From the NCBI GenBank assembly GCA_049604415.1, contig JBMYTN010000002.1, forward strand, positions 62,001 through 126,000: 64,000 nt of DNA. Reading direction: 5' to 3'. The notes below the pieces were generated by a model. The model saw nothing but the letters and a program-made list of their open reading frames with translations, searched no databases and had not been told where the DNA came from. Source of the DNA: JBMYTN01 sp049604415. GTDB taxonomy: Bacteria; Pseudomonadota; Alphaproteobacteria; Rhodospirillales; Rhodospirillaceae. This document shows, one piece after another, positions 51,047-59,271 of the stretch (position 1 is its first letter; every line of letters begins with the position of its first letter). A program made the position numbers and the translations under genes.

Positions 51047-52897
51047 GTGCAGCAACAGCCTTTTCATCTCAGTGCCCTCCACGAGGCCTATGACGCCGGG
51101 TTAAGCCCGGATGCAGTCATTCAGGAATGTTTCCGCCGCATCAAAGCGCTGGGCGACCCCGGCATTTTTTTGCATCTGCCCCCCATCGAACAGGCGTTGG
51201 AGCAGGTGAAAAAGCTCGGCCCCTTTGACCGGGCCAGCAAGCCGCTCTGGGGGCTGCCCTTTGTCATCAAGGACAATATCGACGCCGCAGGCATGCCGAC
51301 CACGGCGGCTTGTCCGGCCTACACCTACCACCCGGACGAAGATGCCTTTGTCGTCGCCCGGCTGAAGGCTGCGGGCGCGATCCTGATCGGTAAGACCAAT
51401 CTGGACCAGTTTGCCACCGGCTTGGTGGGCGTGCGCACTCCCTATCCGGTGCCAAAAAACGCCGTCGATCCGGATATGGTGCCCGGCGGGTCCAGCTCTG
51501 GGTCGGCGGTGGCCGTGGCCCAAGGGCTGGTCAGTTTTTCCTTGGGCACCGATACGGCGGGCTCCGGACGGGTCCCGGCGGCCTTAAACAACATTGTTGG
51601 GCTGAAACCGACCTTGGGGGTGCTGTCCAACAGCGGGGTGGTGCCTGCCTGTTTGACCTTGGACACGGTTTCGGTTTTCGCACTCAGCGTCCCGGATGCC
51701 TATCGGGTGTTCCAGGTCGCCGGGGGTTATGATGCGGAAGATCCCTATGCCCGCGCCCTGCCAAGCAAACCCCTGGGGTCTGCGCCGCCAAGCTTTAAGC
51801 TGGGGGTGCCCAGCCCCGAGACCCGGCGCTTTTTTGACGACAGCGCCCAGGCCGAGAGTTTCGCCCAGAGTCTGGGTCATTTGCAGGCCCTGGGGGCCGA
51901 GATTGTCGAGCTGGATTTTGCCCCGTTCTATGCGGTGGCGGATATGCTCTATGAGGGGCCTTGGGTGGCGGAGCGCTATAGCGTCATCGCCCATCTGATG
52001 CGCAAATCCCCCAATGACGTCCACCCAGCCACCCGGCGGGTGATCAAAGCCGCCGAGCAGTTCTCTGCGGTGGACACCTTCCAGGCGCTTTACAAACTGC
52101 AGGCCATGAAGCGGGAGCTGTCCGGGGTGCTGGCCTCGGTGGATATGCTCTGTGTGCCCTCGATGCCGACCTTTGTCTCAATGGACGAGGTCATGCATGA
52201 CCCGATCCTGCCGAATTCCCGCCTGGGCACCTATACCAACTTTGTCAATCTGCTCGATCTGTGTGGATTGGCGGTGCCGACCGATCCCCGCTCCGACGGC
52301 CGCCCGGGCAGTGTCACCCTTCTGGCCCTGGCCGGACGGGATGCGGTGCTGGCCGGACTTGGGACGGCATTGCACCAGGCCCATGCGCCGACCCTGGGCG
52401 CGACGGATTGGGCTCCGCCGCAACAGCCGCTGGCTCCGCCCGAGATGGGCGAAGATGAAATCGCCATCGCCGTGGTCGGTGCGCATATGTCCGGGCTGCC
52501 CTTGAACAAGGACCTGACCTCGCGCGGTTCCCGGTTCCTGAAGGCGACCCACACCGCGCCCCTTTATCGCTTTTACAGTTTGCCCGGCGGTCCCCCGTTT
52601 CGACCGGGCATGATTAAGGTCGACGACGGTCAGAAAATCGCCCTGGAAGTCTGGGCCATGCCCAAGGACCAGTTTGGCAGTTTCATGACCACCATCCCCA
52701 GCCCGCTGGGGATCGGGACCGTCACCTTGGAAGACGGTTCGACCGTCCATGGTTTCCTCTGCGAAGCCTTTGCCGTGGCCGAGGCCAAGGACATCACCCA
52801 TTACGGCGGGTGGCGTGCCTTCCTGCAGGCCAGTGCCCCCCAACCCCCGTCCGACTCATCTGTCCAACTGAGGAAAACATCCAATGCGCAGACGTGA
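51047..52897 (+). CDS. atzF: Allophanate hydrolase (AtzF type)
   Basis: 616 residues. N-terminal amidase-signature domain with the Ser-cisSer-Lys triad (K75, S149, S173; motifs GGSSSGSA and GTDTAGSGRVP), whose spacing matches AtzF. The C-terminal domain (about 460-600) is the allophanate hydrolase C domain. Hydrolyses allophanate, giving ammonia and CO2, the last step in biuret and cyanuric-acid breakdown, or in urea breakdown with urea carboxylase (not seen here). The start is GTG with GAGG upstream. Its end overlaps the substrate-binding protein gene by 14 bp. Confidence 0.93.
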   Translation: MQQQPFHLSALHEAYDAGLSPDAVIQECFRRIKALGDPGIFLHLPPIEQALEQVKKLGPFDRASKPLWGLPFVIKDNIDAAGMPTTAACPAYTYHPDEDAFVVARLKAAGAILIGKTNLDQFATGLVGVRTPYPVPKNAVDPDMVPGGSSSGSAVAVAQGLVSFSLGTDTAGSGRVPAALNNIVGLKPTLGVLSNSGVVPACLTLDTVSVFALSVPDAYRVFQVAGGYDAEDPYARALPSKPLGSAPPSFKLGVPSPETRRFFDDSAQAESFAQSLGHLQALGAEIVELDFAPFYAVADMLYEGPWVAERYSVIAHLMRKSPNDVHPATRRVIKAAEQFSAVDTFQALYKLQAMKRELSGVLASVDMLCVPSMPTFVSMDEVMHDPILPNSRLGTYTNFVNLLDLCGLAVPTDPRSDGRPGSVTLLALAGRDAVLAGLGTALHQAHAPTLGATDWAPPQQPLAPPEMGEDEIAIAVVGAHMSGLPLNKDLTSRGSRFLKATHTAPLYRFYSLPGGPPFRPGMIKVDDGQKIALEVWAMPKDQFGSFMTTIPSPLGIGTVTLEDGSTVHGFLCEAFAVAEAKDITHYGGWRAFLQASAPQPPSDSSVQLRKTSNAQT

Positions 52898-54506
52898 CTT
52901 TCTTGTAACCGCCGGTGTTGCCGCTGGCGCTGCTGCTTTCCCGCTGTTCCGTCACATGCCAGCCTATGCCGCAGGCGCGTCGGACACCTTGGTTGTTGTC
53001 ACCGGCAATGGCCCGAACAGCATGGACATCCAGCGCAAGGGCACCAACCGGCCGAGCTATCAGATCGCGGTGAACCTGTATGACCGTTTGGTCGGGTTCG
53101 GCACCAAGACCCTTGAAGACGGCACCATGATGTATGACTACCAGACTCTGGAGCCGGAACTGGCGGAGTCCTGGGAAGTCGCCGAAGATGGCATGTCCAT
53201 CACCTTTAAAATCCGCGAAGACGCCACTTTCTGGGACGGCTCCCCGATCACGGCAGCCGATGTGAAATGGTCCTTTGACCGCGCCGTCAGCCTGGGCGGT
53301 TTCCCGACCGTGCAGATGAAGGCCGGGTCCCTGGAAAGCCCGGACCAGTTCGAAGCCGTTGACGACAAGACCTTCGTCATCAAGCTGATCCGTCAGTCCA
53401 AGCTGACCATGCCTGATCTCGGCGTGCCGGTGCCGATCATCTTCAATTCCAAGGTCGCCCTGGAAAACGCCACTGCCGAAGATCCCTGGGCCACCGAATA
53501 TCTACACCGCAATCCGGCGGGCGGCGGTGCTTTCATGCTCGAGCGCTGGGATCCGGGCCAGCAAACCGTTTACACCCGCTATGATGACTGGAAAAACGGT
53601 GATCTGCCGGGCATTAAGCGGGTGATCATTCGCGAAATCCCCTCGGCCTCGACCCGTCGGGCGCTGTTGGAGCGCGGCGACGCCGATGTCTCCCTGGATC
53701 TGCCGCCGAAGGATTATGCGGAGCTGAAGGCGTCGGGCAATTTCACCGTCAATGCGGCCCCGATTGAAAACAGCCTGGCCGCCATCGGCCTGAACCTGAA
53801 TTTTGAGCCGTTCAAGAATAAGAAGGTCCGCCAGGCCATCGCCTATGCGACGCCCTATGACCAGATCTTCAAGCAAGCGGCGTTTGAGCGCGGCATCCCG
53901 ATGTGGGGCGGAGAATCCTTCACCCCGGCGACCATCGCCTGGCCGCAGCCCTTCCCCTATGACACCGATCTGGACAAGGCCAAGGCCCTGCTGACCGAGG
54001 CCGGGTATGGCGATGGCTTTGACGTGCCGCTGTCCTTCAACCTGGGTCTGGCGCAATGGTCCGAGCCACTGACCCTGCTGATGCAGGAAAGCCTGGCCAA
54101 GGTCGGCGTCAATGTGACCATCGATAAGATCCCGGGGGCCAATTGGCGGACCGCCGCGCTGGTCGAAAAGCGCCTGCCGATGCATGTGAAGAATTTCGGC
54201 GGCTGGCTGAACTACCCGGATTACTACTCCTTCTGGGTCTATCAGAAGGGCCGGTTGTTCAATTCCATGAACTACCACAATGAGGAGGTGGAGACGCTCA
54301 CCGACGCCACCTTGCACCTGGAAACGGACCATCCGGATTACGAGCCGAACATCAAGAAGTTGCTGGCCATCTTCTTCGATGAAGTGCCGTTGATCCCGAT
54401 CTACCAGCCCTATCTGGATGTGGCGACCCAGAAGACCGTCACCGGTTACGAGTATTATTTCCACCGTCAGCTGGACTGCCGGTCCTTCGCCAAGACCTCC
54501 GCCTAG
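52884..54506 (+). CDS. ABC transporter substrate-binding protein (peptide/nickel family 5), Tat-exported
   Basis: 540 residues. N terminus MRRRDFLVTAGVAAGAAAF is a twin-arginine signal peptide. The SBP_bac_5 body includes LEPELAESWEVAEDG and the WDGSPITAADVKWSFDRA block. These proteins bind peptides, opines, nickel complexes and other amides; the allophanate and atz context suggests a ureide. It overlaps the end of atzF, so uptake and breakdown are co-expressed, and is followed by a strong terminator that should make this gene the best expressed of the transporter. Confidence 0.92.
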   Translation: MRRRDFLVTAGVAAGAAAFPLFRHMPAYAAGASDTLVVVTGNGPNSMDIQRKGTNRPSYQIAVNLYDRLVGFGTKTLEDGTMMYDYQTLEPELAESWEVAEDGMSITFKIREDATFWDGSPITAADVKWSFDRAVSLGGFPTVQMKAGSLESPDQFEAVDDKTFVIKLIRQSKLTMPDLGVPVPIIFNSKVALENATAEDPWATEYLHRNPAGGGAFMLERWDPGQQTVYTRYDDWKNGDLPGIKRVIIREIPSASTRRALLERGDADVSLDLPPKDYAELKASGNFTVNAAPIENSLAAIGLNLNFEPFKNKKVRQAIAYATPYDQIFKQAAFERGIPMWGGESFTPATIAWPQPFPYDTDLDKAKALLTEAGYGDGFDVPLSFNLGLAQWSEPLTLLMQESLAKVGVNVTIDKIPGANWRTAALVEKRLPMHVKNFGGWLNYPDYYSFWVYQKGRLFNSMNYHNEEVETLTDATLHLETDHPDYEPNIKKLLAIFFDEVPLIPIYQPYLDVATQKTVTGYEYYFHRQLDCRSFAKTSA

Positions 54507-54524
54507 TTGGTCCTATCGCAGGAA

Positions 54525-54554
54525 AGGGGCGCGTCTTGCGCGCGCCCCTTTTTT
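54525..54554 (+). terminator. Intrinsic terminator between the binding-protein and permease genes
   Basis: GGGGCGCG (54526-54533) pairs with CGCGCCCC (54541-54548) across a seven-base loop, followed by a run of six T. Textbook structure, 19 bp after the stop. Read-through would supply the permease and ATPase genes. Confidence 0.85.
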
Positions 54555-54597
54555 CCCAACCAAAACCAAAAACCACTGATGGGGCACAGCCTTCTCC

Positions 54598-55626
54598 ATG
54601 ACCGGCACGTCAAAACTCGGCATCATCGGCGGCAGGCTGTTGCAAGCCATCCCCTCGATCATTGGCATCATCATTGTCACCTTTTTGCTCACCCGGGCCT
54701 TGCCAGGGGATCCGGCGGTGTATTTTGCCGGACCGGCGGCTGATGAGCGCTCGATCCAGCAGATCCGGGAATCCCTCGGCCTGGATAAGTCACTGCCCGA
54801 GCAGTTTGTCATCTATGTCCAGGACCTGGTGCAGGGTGATTTGGGGGTGTCGATCAGCACCGGCATTCCAGTGCTCGAGGAACTGATCCGCCGTTTGCCC
54901 GCCTCCTTGGAACTGACCCTGTTGGCCCTGTTGTTCTCACTGGGGGTGGCGATCCCGCTGGGCATTGCGGCGGCGACCAGACCGAACAGTTGGGTTGATC
55001 AGCTTTGCCGTCTGATCGTGACCGCAGGGGTCTCGCTGCCGGTGTTTTTCACCGGTCTGTTTATGGTCTACATCTTCTATTACCTCTGGGGGCTGGCCCC
55101 CTCGCCGTTGGGGCGGTTGGATATTCTCTATTTGTCGCCGCCAGCGGTCACCGGGTTTTACACCATTGATGCCTTGATTGATGGCGATCTGGAGGTGTTC
55201 TGGGCCGCTCTGGCGCAATTGGCCTTGCCTGCCATCACCCTGGGCACCTTCACCCTGGCCCCCATCGCCCGGATGACTCGGGCGGCTATGCTCCAGGTGC
55301 TCTCCAGTGACTTTATCCGCACCGCCCGAGCCTCAGGCCTCGACCGGCCAACGGTGCTCTACACCTATGCATTCCGCAATGCCCTGCTGCCGATCCTGAC
55401 CACCCTGGGCATGGTGTTCAGCTTTATGCTGGGCTCCAATGTGCTGGTGGAAAAAGTGTTCGCCTGGCCGGGCATCGGGTCCTACGCCATCGAGGCCTTG
55501 ATTGTCTCGGACTATGTCGCAGTGCAGGGCTTTGTGCTGGCGATGGCCATCCTCTATGTGCTGCTGAACCTGACCATCGATATTCTATACACCCTGATCG
55601 ACCCCCGCATTGGCTTGGACGGGTAG
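54598..55626 (+). CDS. ABC transporter permease, DppB type
   Basis: 342 residues with about six membrane segments; N terminus GGRLLQAIPSIIGIIIVTFLLTR and the LPGDP motif near 38 are typical of DppB/OppB permeases. The EAA-type loop for ATPase contact (RTARASGLDRPTVLYTYAFRNALLPI) lies near 240-265. Pairs with the following DppC-type permease, 6 bp downstream. Substrate as for the binding protein. Confidence 0.93.
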   Translation: MTGTSKLGIIGGRLLQAIPSIIGIIIVTFLLTRALPGDPAVYFAGPAADERSIQQIRESLGLDKSLPEQFVIYVQDLVQGDLGVSISTGIPVLEELIRRLPASLELTLLALLFSLGVAIPLGIAAATRPNSWVDQLCRLIVTAGVSLPVFFTGLFMVYIFYYLWGLAPSPLGRLDILYLSPPAVTGFYTIDALIDGDLEVFWAALAQLALPAITLGTFTLAPIARMTRAAMLQVLSSDFIRTARASGLDRPTVLYTYAFRNALLPILTTLGMVFSFMLGSNVLVEKVFAWPGIGSYAIEALIVSDYVAVQGFVLAMAILYVLLNLTIDILYTLIDPRIGLDG

Positions 55627-55632
55627 GGGATC

Positions 55633-56478
55633 ATGGGCGCTTTTCTCAAACATCTGCGCTATGTGCTGACCGAAAACCCGGTCACCCTGATCGCAGGCAG
55701 CCTGTTCTTTTTGCTGGTGGTGATCGCGCTGTTCGGGCCGTGGATCGTGCCCTATGACCCCTATGCCAGCAATGCAAGCAAGACCCTGACGCCGCCAAGC
55801 TGGGAGCATTGGTTTGGTACCGACCAGCTCGGCCGGGATGTGTTCAGCCGGGTGTTGATCGCCACCCGTTTGGATCTGGCGATTGCGGTGTCCGCTGTGG
55901 CCTTGTCCTTTGCCATTGGCTCCGTGCTCGGTGCGCTGGCCGGGTTTTATGGCGGCTGGACCGACCGGCTGGTTGGGCGGATGACCGACACCATCATGGC
56001 CTTCCCGCTGTTTGTGCTGGCGATGGGCATTGTCGCCGCCATGGGCAATACGGTGGAGAACATCATCTACGCCACCGCAATCATCAATCTGCCCTTCTAT
56101 GCCCGGGTGGCCCGGACCGAGGTCAATGTGCGCCGCAATGCCGCCTTTGTGCAGGCCGCGCGTTTGGCCGGGAATTCCAATCTGCGTCTGCTGGCCTTCC
56201 ATATTTATCCCAACACCTTGCCGCCGATGATGGTGCAGATTTCGCTGAATATGGGTTGGGCGATTTTGAACGCGGCGGGCCTGTCCTTCATTGGCCTGGG
56301 CGTCCGCCCACCCACCGCCGAGTGGGGCATTATGGTCGCCGAGGGCGCGGGTTACATCGTGTCGGGCGAATGGTGGCTGGCCCTGTTCCCTGGGGCGGCG
56401 CTGATGCTGGCGGTGTTCTGTTTCAATCTGCTGGGCGATGGGTTGCGCGACCTGATCGACCCCCGGCGCCGGACCTAG
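55633..56478 (+). CDS. ABC transporter permease, DppC type
   Basis: 281 residues, about six membrane segments. The FGTDQLGRDVFSRVLIATR segment near 58-76 is the DppC/OppC hallmark, and the EAA loop (RTEVNVRRNAAFVQAARLAGNSN) is near 160-182. Second permease of the transporter; followed by the first ATPase gene after 9 bp. Confidence 0.93.
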   Translation: MGAFLKHLRYVLTENPVTLIAGSLFFLLVVIALFGPWIVPYDPYASNASKTLTPPSWEHWFGTDQLGRDVFSRVLIATRLDLAIAVSAVALSFAIGSVLGALAGFYGGWTDRLVGRMTDTIMAFPLFVLAMGIVAAMGNTVENIIYATAIINLPFYARVARTEVNVRRNAAFVQAARLAGNSNLRLLAFHIYPNTLPPMMVQISLNMGWAILNAAGLSFIGLGVRPPTAEWGIMVAEGAGYIVSGEWWLALFPGAALMLAVFCFNLLGDGLRDLIDPRRRT

Positions 56479-56487
56479 GTTGGCCGC

Positions 56488-57465
56488 ATGAGCAATCCTG
56501 TCCCCGTTTTGGATATCCAAGGCCTGTCGGTGGAGTTCCGCACCCGCAGCGGCATTGTCCGGGCCTTGGAGAATGTCTCCTTCAACATCTTCAAGGGCGA
56601 GATGGTCGGCATTGTCGGCGAAAGCGGCTCTGGTAAGTCGGTCTCGGCTTTAACGGCGCTTGGTATTCTCGACGCGGCTGGGCGGGTGACGGCGGGCTCG
56701 ATCCATCTGCGCGGCCTCGACATTTTGGCCGCCAAGGAGAAAACCCTGCAGGAGCTTCGGGGCCGGGAGGCCTCGATGATTTTCCAAAGCCCGCGCACGG
56801 CGCTCAATCCGATCCGCACCGTGGGCAAGCAGATCGGCGATGTGCTGCGCCGCCATGGCTTTGCCACCCGCAGCGATGTGAAGGAGAAGGTGATCGAGGC
56901 TTTGAAGACCGTGCGCATCCCCGATCCGGAGCGCCGGGCCAATGCCTATCCCTTTGAGCTGTCCGGCGGCATGTGCCAGCGCATCATGATCGCCATGGCC
57001 CTGTCCTGCCGCCCGCAATTGCTGATCGCCGATGAGCCGACCACGGGGCTGGATGTGACCACCCAGGCCTCGATCATGGATCTGATCCAGGATCTGGCGC
57101 AAAGCCGCAATATGGCTACCCTGTTGATCACCCATGACTTGGCCATGGCGGCGGAATATTGCGACCGGATCGTGGTTATGCATGCGGGCCATGTGGTCGA
57201 GCGCGCGCCCTCGGAAACCCTGTTCCATGCCCCTCGGCATCCCTATACCACCAAGCTGATCGCCGCGACGCCGCGCAACAGCGGCTCCTTGGATGACATT
57301 TCCTCTATTGATGGCGGGGTGCCGGATTTGCGCCGAGATGATTTGCCCGCCTGCCGGTTTTCCGCCCGCTGTGAGCGCTATCAGGCGGAGTTGTGTGACC
57401 AAGCGCCTTTGCCGCTGACCGACCTAGATCCCGATCACGCCGTGGCCTGCAGGAGGCCCCTATGA
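56488..57465 (+). CDS. ABC transporter ATPase, DppD type
   Basis: 325 residues. Walker A GESGSGKS near 48, signature LSGGM (near 155, Met in place of Gln), and Walker B LLIADEP. The C-terminal oligopeptide-ABC extension has the conserved cysteines (ACRFSARCERY and following C), which in some relatives bind an iron-sulfur cluster. Overlaps the next ATPase gene by 4 bp (ATGA). Confidence 0.93.
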   Translation: MSNPVPVLDIQGLSVEFRTRSGIVRALENVSFNIFKGEMVGIVGESGSGKSVSALTALGILDAAGRVTAGSIHLRGLDILAAKEKTLQELRGREASMIFQSPRTALNPIRTVGKQIGDVLRRHGFATRSDVKEKVIEALKTVRIPDPERRANAYPFELSGGMCQRIMIAMALSCRPQLLIADEPTTGLDVTTQASIMDLIQDLAQSRNMATLLITHDLAMAAEYCDRIVVMHAGHVVERAPSETLFHAPRHPYTTKLIAATPRNSGSLDDISSIDGGVPDLRRDDLPACRFSARCERYQAELCDQAPLPLTDLDPDHAVACRRPL

Positions 57466-58499
57466 CCGCGCCGCTGCTCACCGTTGACGATCTGAAAAAG
57501 CATTATCCGCTGGCCAAGCCCGGCGGCATGGTCAGCTCTTTGCTGTCCTCGTTGCGCAAGTCCAATCCCAATGTGTCGGACAAAACCCCGATCCTGCATG
57601 CGGTGGATGGGGTCAGCTTCACCATTGGTGCGGGCGAGAGCCTCGGTCTGGTCGGCGAGTCCGGTTGCGGCAAATCCACCCTGGTCAGCATGTTGGCCCG
57701 GCTGTCCGATCCGACAGCAGGGACGATCCTGTTCCGGGACAAGGCGATCAGCGAGATCCCGTCTGATCAGTTCTATGCCCGGGATGAACGCACCGACATC
57801 CAGATCGTGTTCCAGGATCCCCATGAAAGTCTGAACCCCCGCTTTACCTCCTTTGACACCATCGCCGAACCCCTGCGCCAGCTCAAAGGGCTCAAGGACA
57901 AGGCGGCGCTGCGGGAGCGGGTGGCCGCCGTGGCCAAAATGGTGGACCTGCCCGAACAGCTGCTCAGCCGCTTTCCGCATCAGCTATCCGGCGGGCAAAA
58001 GGCCCGGGTCAACATCGCCCGGGCCATTGCCGTGGAACCCAAGCTGTTGATCCTCGATGAGCCGACCTCGGCGCTGGATGTATCCGTGCAGGCGGTGATC
58101 CTAAAGCTGCTGGTCCGGCTGCAGCAGGAGCTCGGCATGAGCTATCTGTTCGTTTCCCATGATCTGAATGTGGTCCGACTGCTCTGCGACCGGGTGATTG
58201 TGATGTATCTGGGCCAAATCGTTGAGGCCGGACCGGCGGATCAGATCTTTGATCATCCGGCCCATCCCTACACCCGGGCGCTGCTGACCGCGATCCCGGG
58301 CATGGCGAGCGAGGAAGCGGCGCGGGCCGGACGGCTGACGGGTGATCCGAAAAGTCCGATTAATCCGGATCCCAATGCTTGTCGCTTCCATGGCCGCTGC
58401 CCGGAGGGTCAGGATCTGTGTGGCCGCAAAGCACCGCCGATCCAGCACCGCTCAGCGGAGCATTTTGCCCAATGTCATTTCACGCCGGCCGGAGACTGA
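57462..58499 (+). CDS. ABC transporter ATPase, DppF type
   Basis: 345 residues. Walker A GESGCGKS near 66, signature LSGGQ near 176, Walker B LLILDEP, and the C-terminal CRFHGRCPEG cysteine motif. A 25-residue insertion near 13-40 (GGMVSSLLSSLRKSNPN) precedes the usual core. Pairs with the DppD-type ATPase. Its last 20 bp overlap the convergent atzH-like gene. Confidence 0.93.
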   Translation: MTAPLLTVDDLKKHYPLAKPGGMVSSLLSSLRKSNPNVSDKTPILHAVDGVSFTIGAGESLGLVGESGCGKSTLVSMLARLSDPTAGTILFRDKAISEIPSDQFYARDERTDIQIVFQDPHESLNPRFTSFDTIAEPLRQLKGLKDKAALRERVAAVAKMVDLPEQLLSRFPHQLSGGQKARVNIARAIAVEPKLLILDEPTSALDVSVQAVILKLLVRLQQELGMSYLFVSHDLNVVRLLCDRVIVMYLGQIVEAGPADQIFDHPAHPYTRALLTAIPGMASEEAARAGRLTGDPKSPINPDPNACRFHGRCPEGQDLCGRKAPPIQHRSAEHFAQCHFTPAGD

Positions 58500-58884
58500 C
58501 ATGGGCGTTGATGATGCGCCAAACCCCATCCCGTTGCAGCCAGACCTGACTTTGACCCCCCAGCCGCCCGGATCTATGGCGTTTATATTCCGCCGTGGCC
58601 ACAACAATGTCCGGCGAAAGCACGGTGAACGCCACCTTGGTCAGATCGCGTTGGATGTCCTCCACCGCCCGGCCTTTGCGAAAGGCAGCGATCTCGGCAA
58701 AGCCATAGGCTCCGCCATCGGGTCCCAAGCGGATGCTCTGCGGATCGTCCCAAAAAAAGTCGATCAGGGCCGGGACATCATTGCTGTTCAAGGCCCGCTC
58801 ATAGGCGTCAAAACGGTCTTTGACCGCCTGCTCAGCGGCCTGGGCCTGGGCCTGGGCTTGGGTTTTGCTTTGGGCTTGATCCAA
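58480..58884 (-). CDS. atzH: AtzH-like protein (DUF3225), putative 1-carboxybiuret decarboxylase
   Basis: 134 residues. Small SnoaL/NTF2-like fold protein: FWDDPQSIRLGPDG, GFAEIAAFRKGR and the terminal W.IINAHVS segment match DUF3225, in which AtzH of Pseudomonas ADP has been described as the 1-carboxybiuret decarboxylase. The first 17 residues are a Gln/Ala repeat not part of the fold. It is on the opposite strand to its partners: convergent with the DppF-type gene (20-bp overlap) and divergent from atzG across 79 bp. Confidence 0.8.
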   Translation of the reverse strand: MDQAQSKTQAQAQAQAAEQAVKDRFDAYERALNSNDVPALIDFFWDDPQSIRLGPDGGAYGFAEIAAFRKGRAVEDIQRDLTKVAFTVLSPDIVVATAEYKRHRSGRLGGQSQVWLQRDGVWRIINAHVSLRPA

Positions 58885-58963
58885 GGAAGCATTCTCCTCA
58901 ATCGGGGCAGTGGGCAGCCCAAAGTGTGCGCAGCTTTTTCGGTTTAGGGAAGGAGAGAAGGCG

Positions 58964-59266
58964 ATGGCAGCGTGGGAAAGCGATGCGGATGTGGCGCGCT
59001 ATATGGCCGAGACGTCGGCGCTGTTGGATCTGACCATTGATCCGGCCTATCAGCCCGGGGTGATCCAGTTTCTGAAGCTGGCCGCCAGCATGGCCGAGAT
59101 CCAGGATCAGGCCCCGCTGGAGCCCTTCAGCCATGACCCGGCCCCGGTGTTTCGTCTGCCGGAGGCCTCAAGCCAGCAAATCGGATTGGGTTCCGTCCCC
59201 ACAGGGGCCGGAGAGCCCAATGAGGGCGGGGCCAAGCCGCGATCAGCGGTGCCCGGCGAGGGCTGA
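58964..59266 (+). CDS. atzG: AtzG-like small subunit (DUF4089) of an amidase
   Basis: 100 residues from the ATG at 58964, with AAGGAGAG upstream. The first ~63 residues (YMAETSALLDLTIDPAYQPG through PAPVF) fit DUF4089/AtzG, the GatC-like subunit that supports AtzE. The last ~37 residues are a Gly/Pro/Ser-rich tail not found in ordinary AtzG. It ends 5 bp before atzE, so the two subunits are translated together. Confidence 0.82.
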   Translation: MAAWESDADVARYMAETSALLDLTIDPAYQPGVIQFLKLAASMAEIQDQAPLEPFSHDPAPVFRLPEASSQQIGLGSVPTGAGEPNEGGAKPRSAVPGEG

Positions 59267-59271
59267 AAAAA

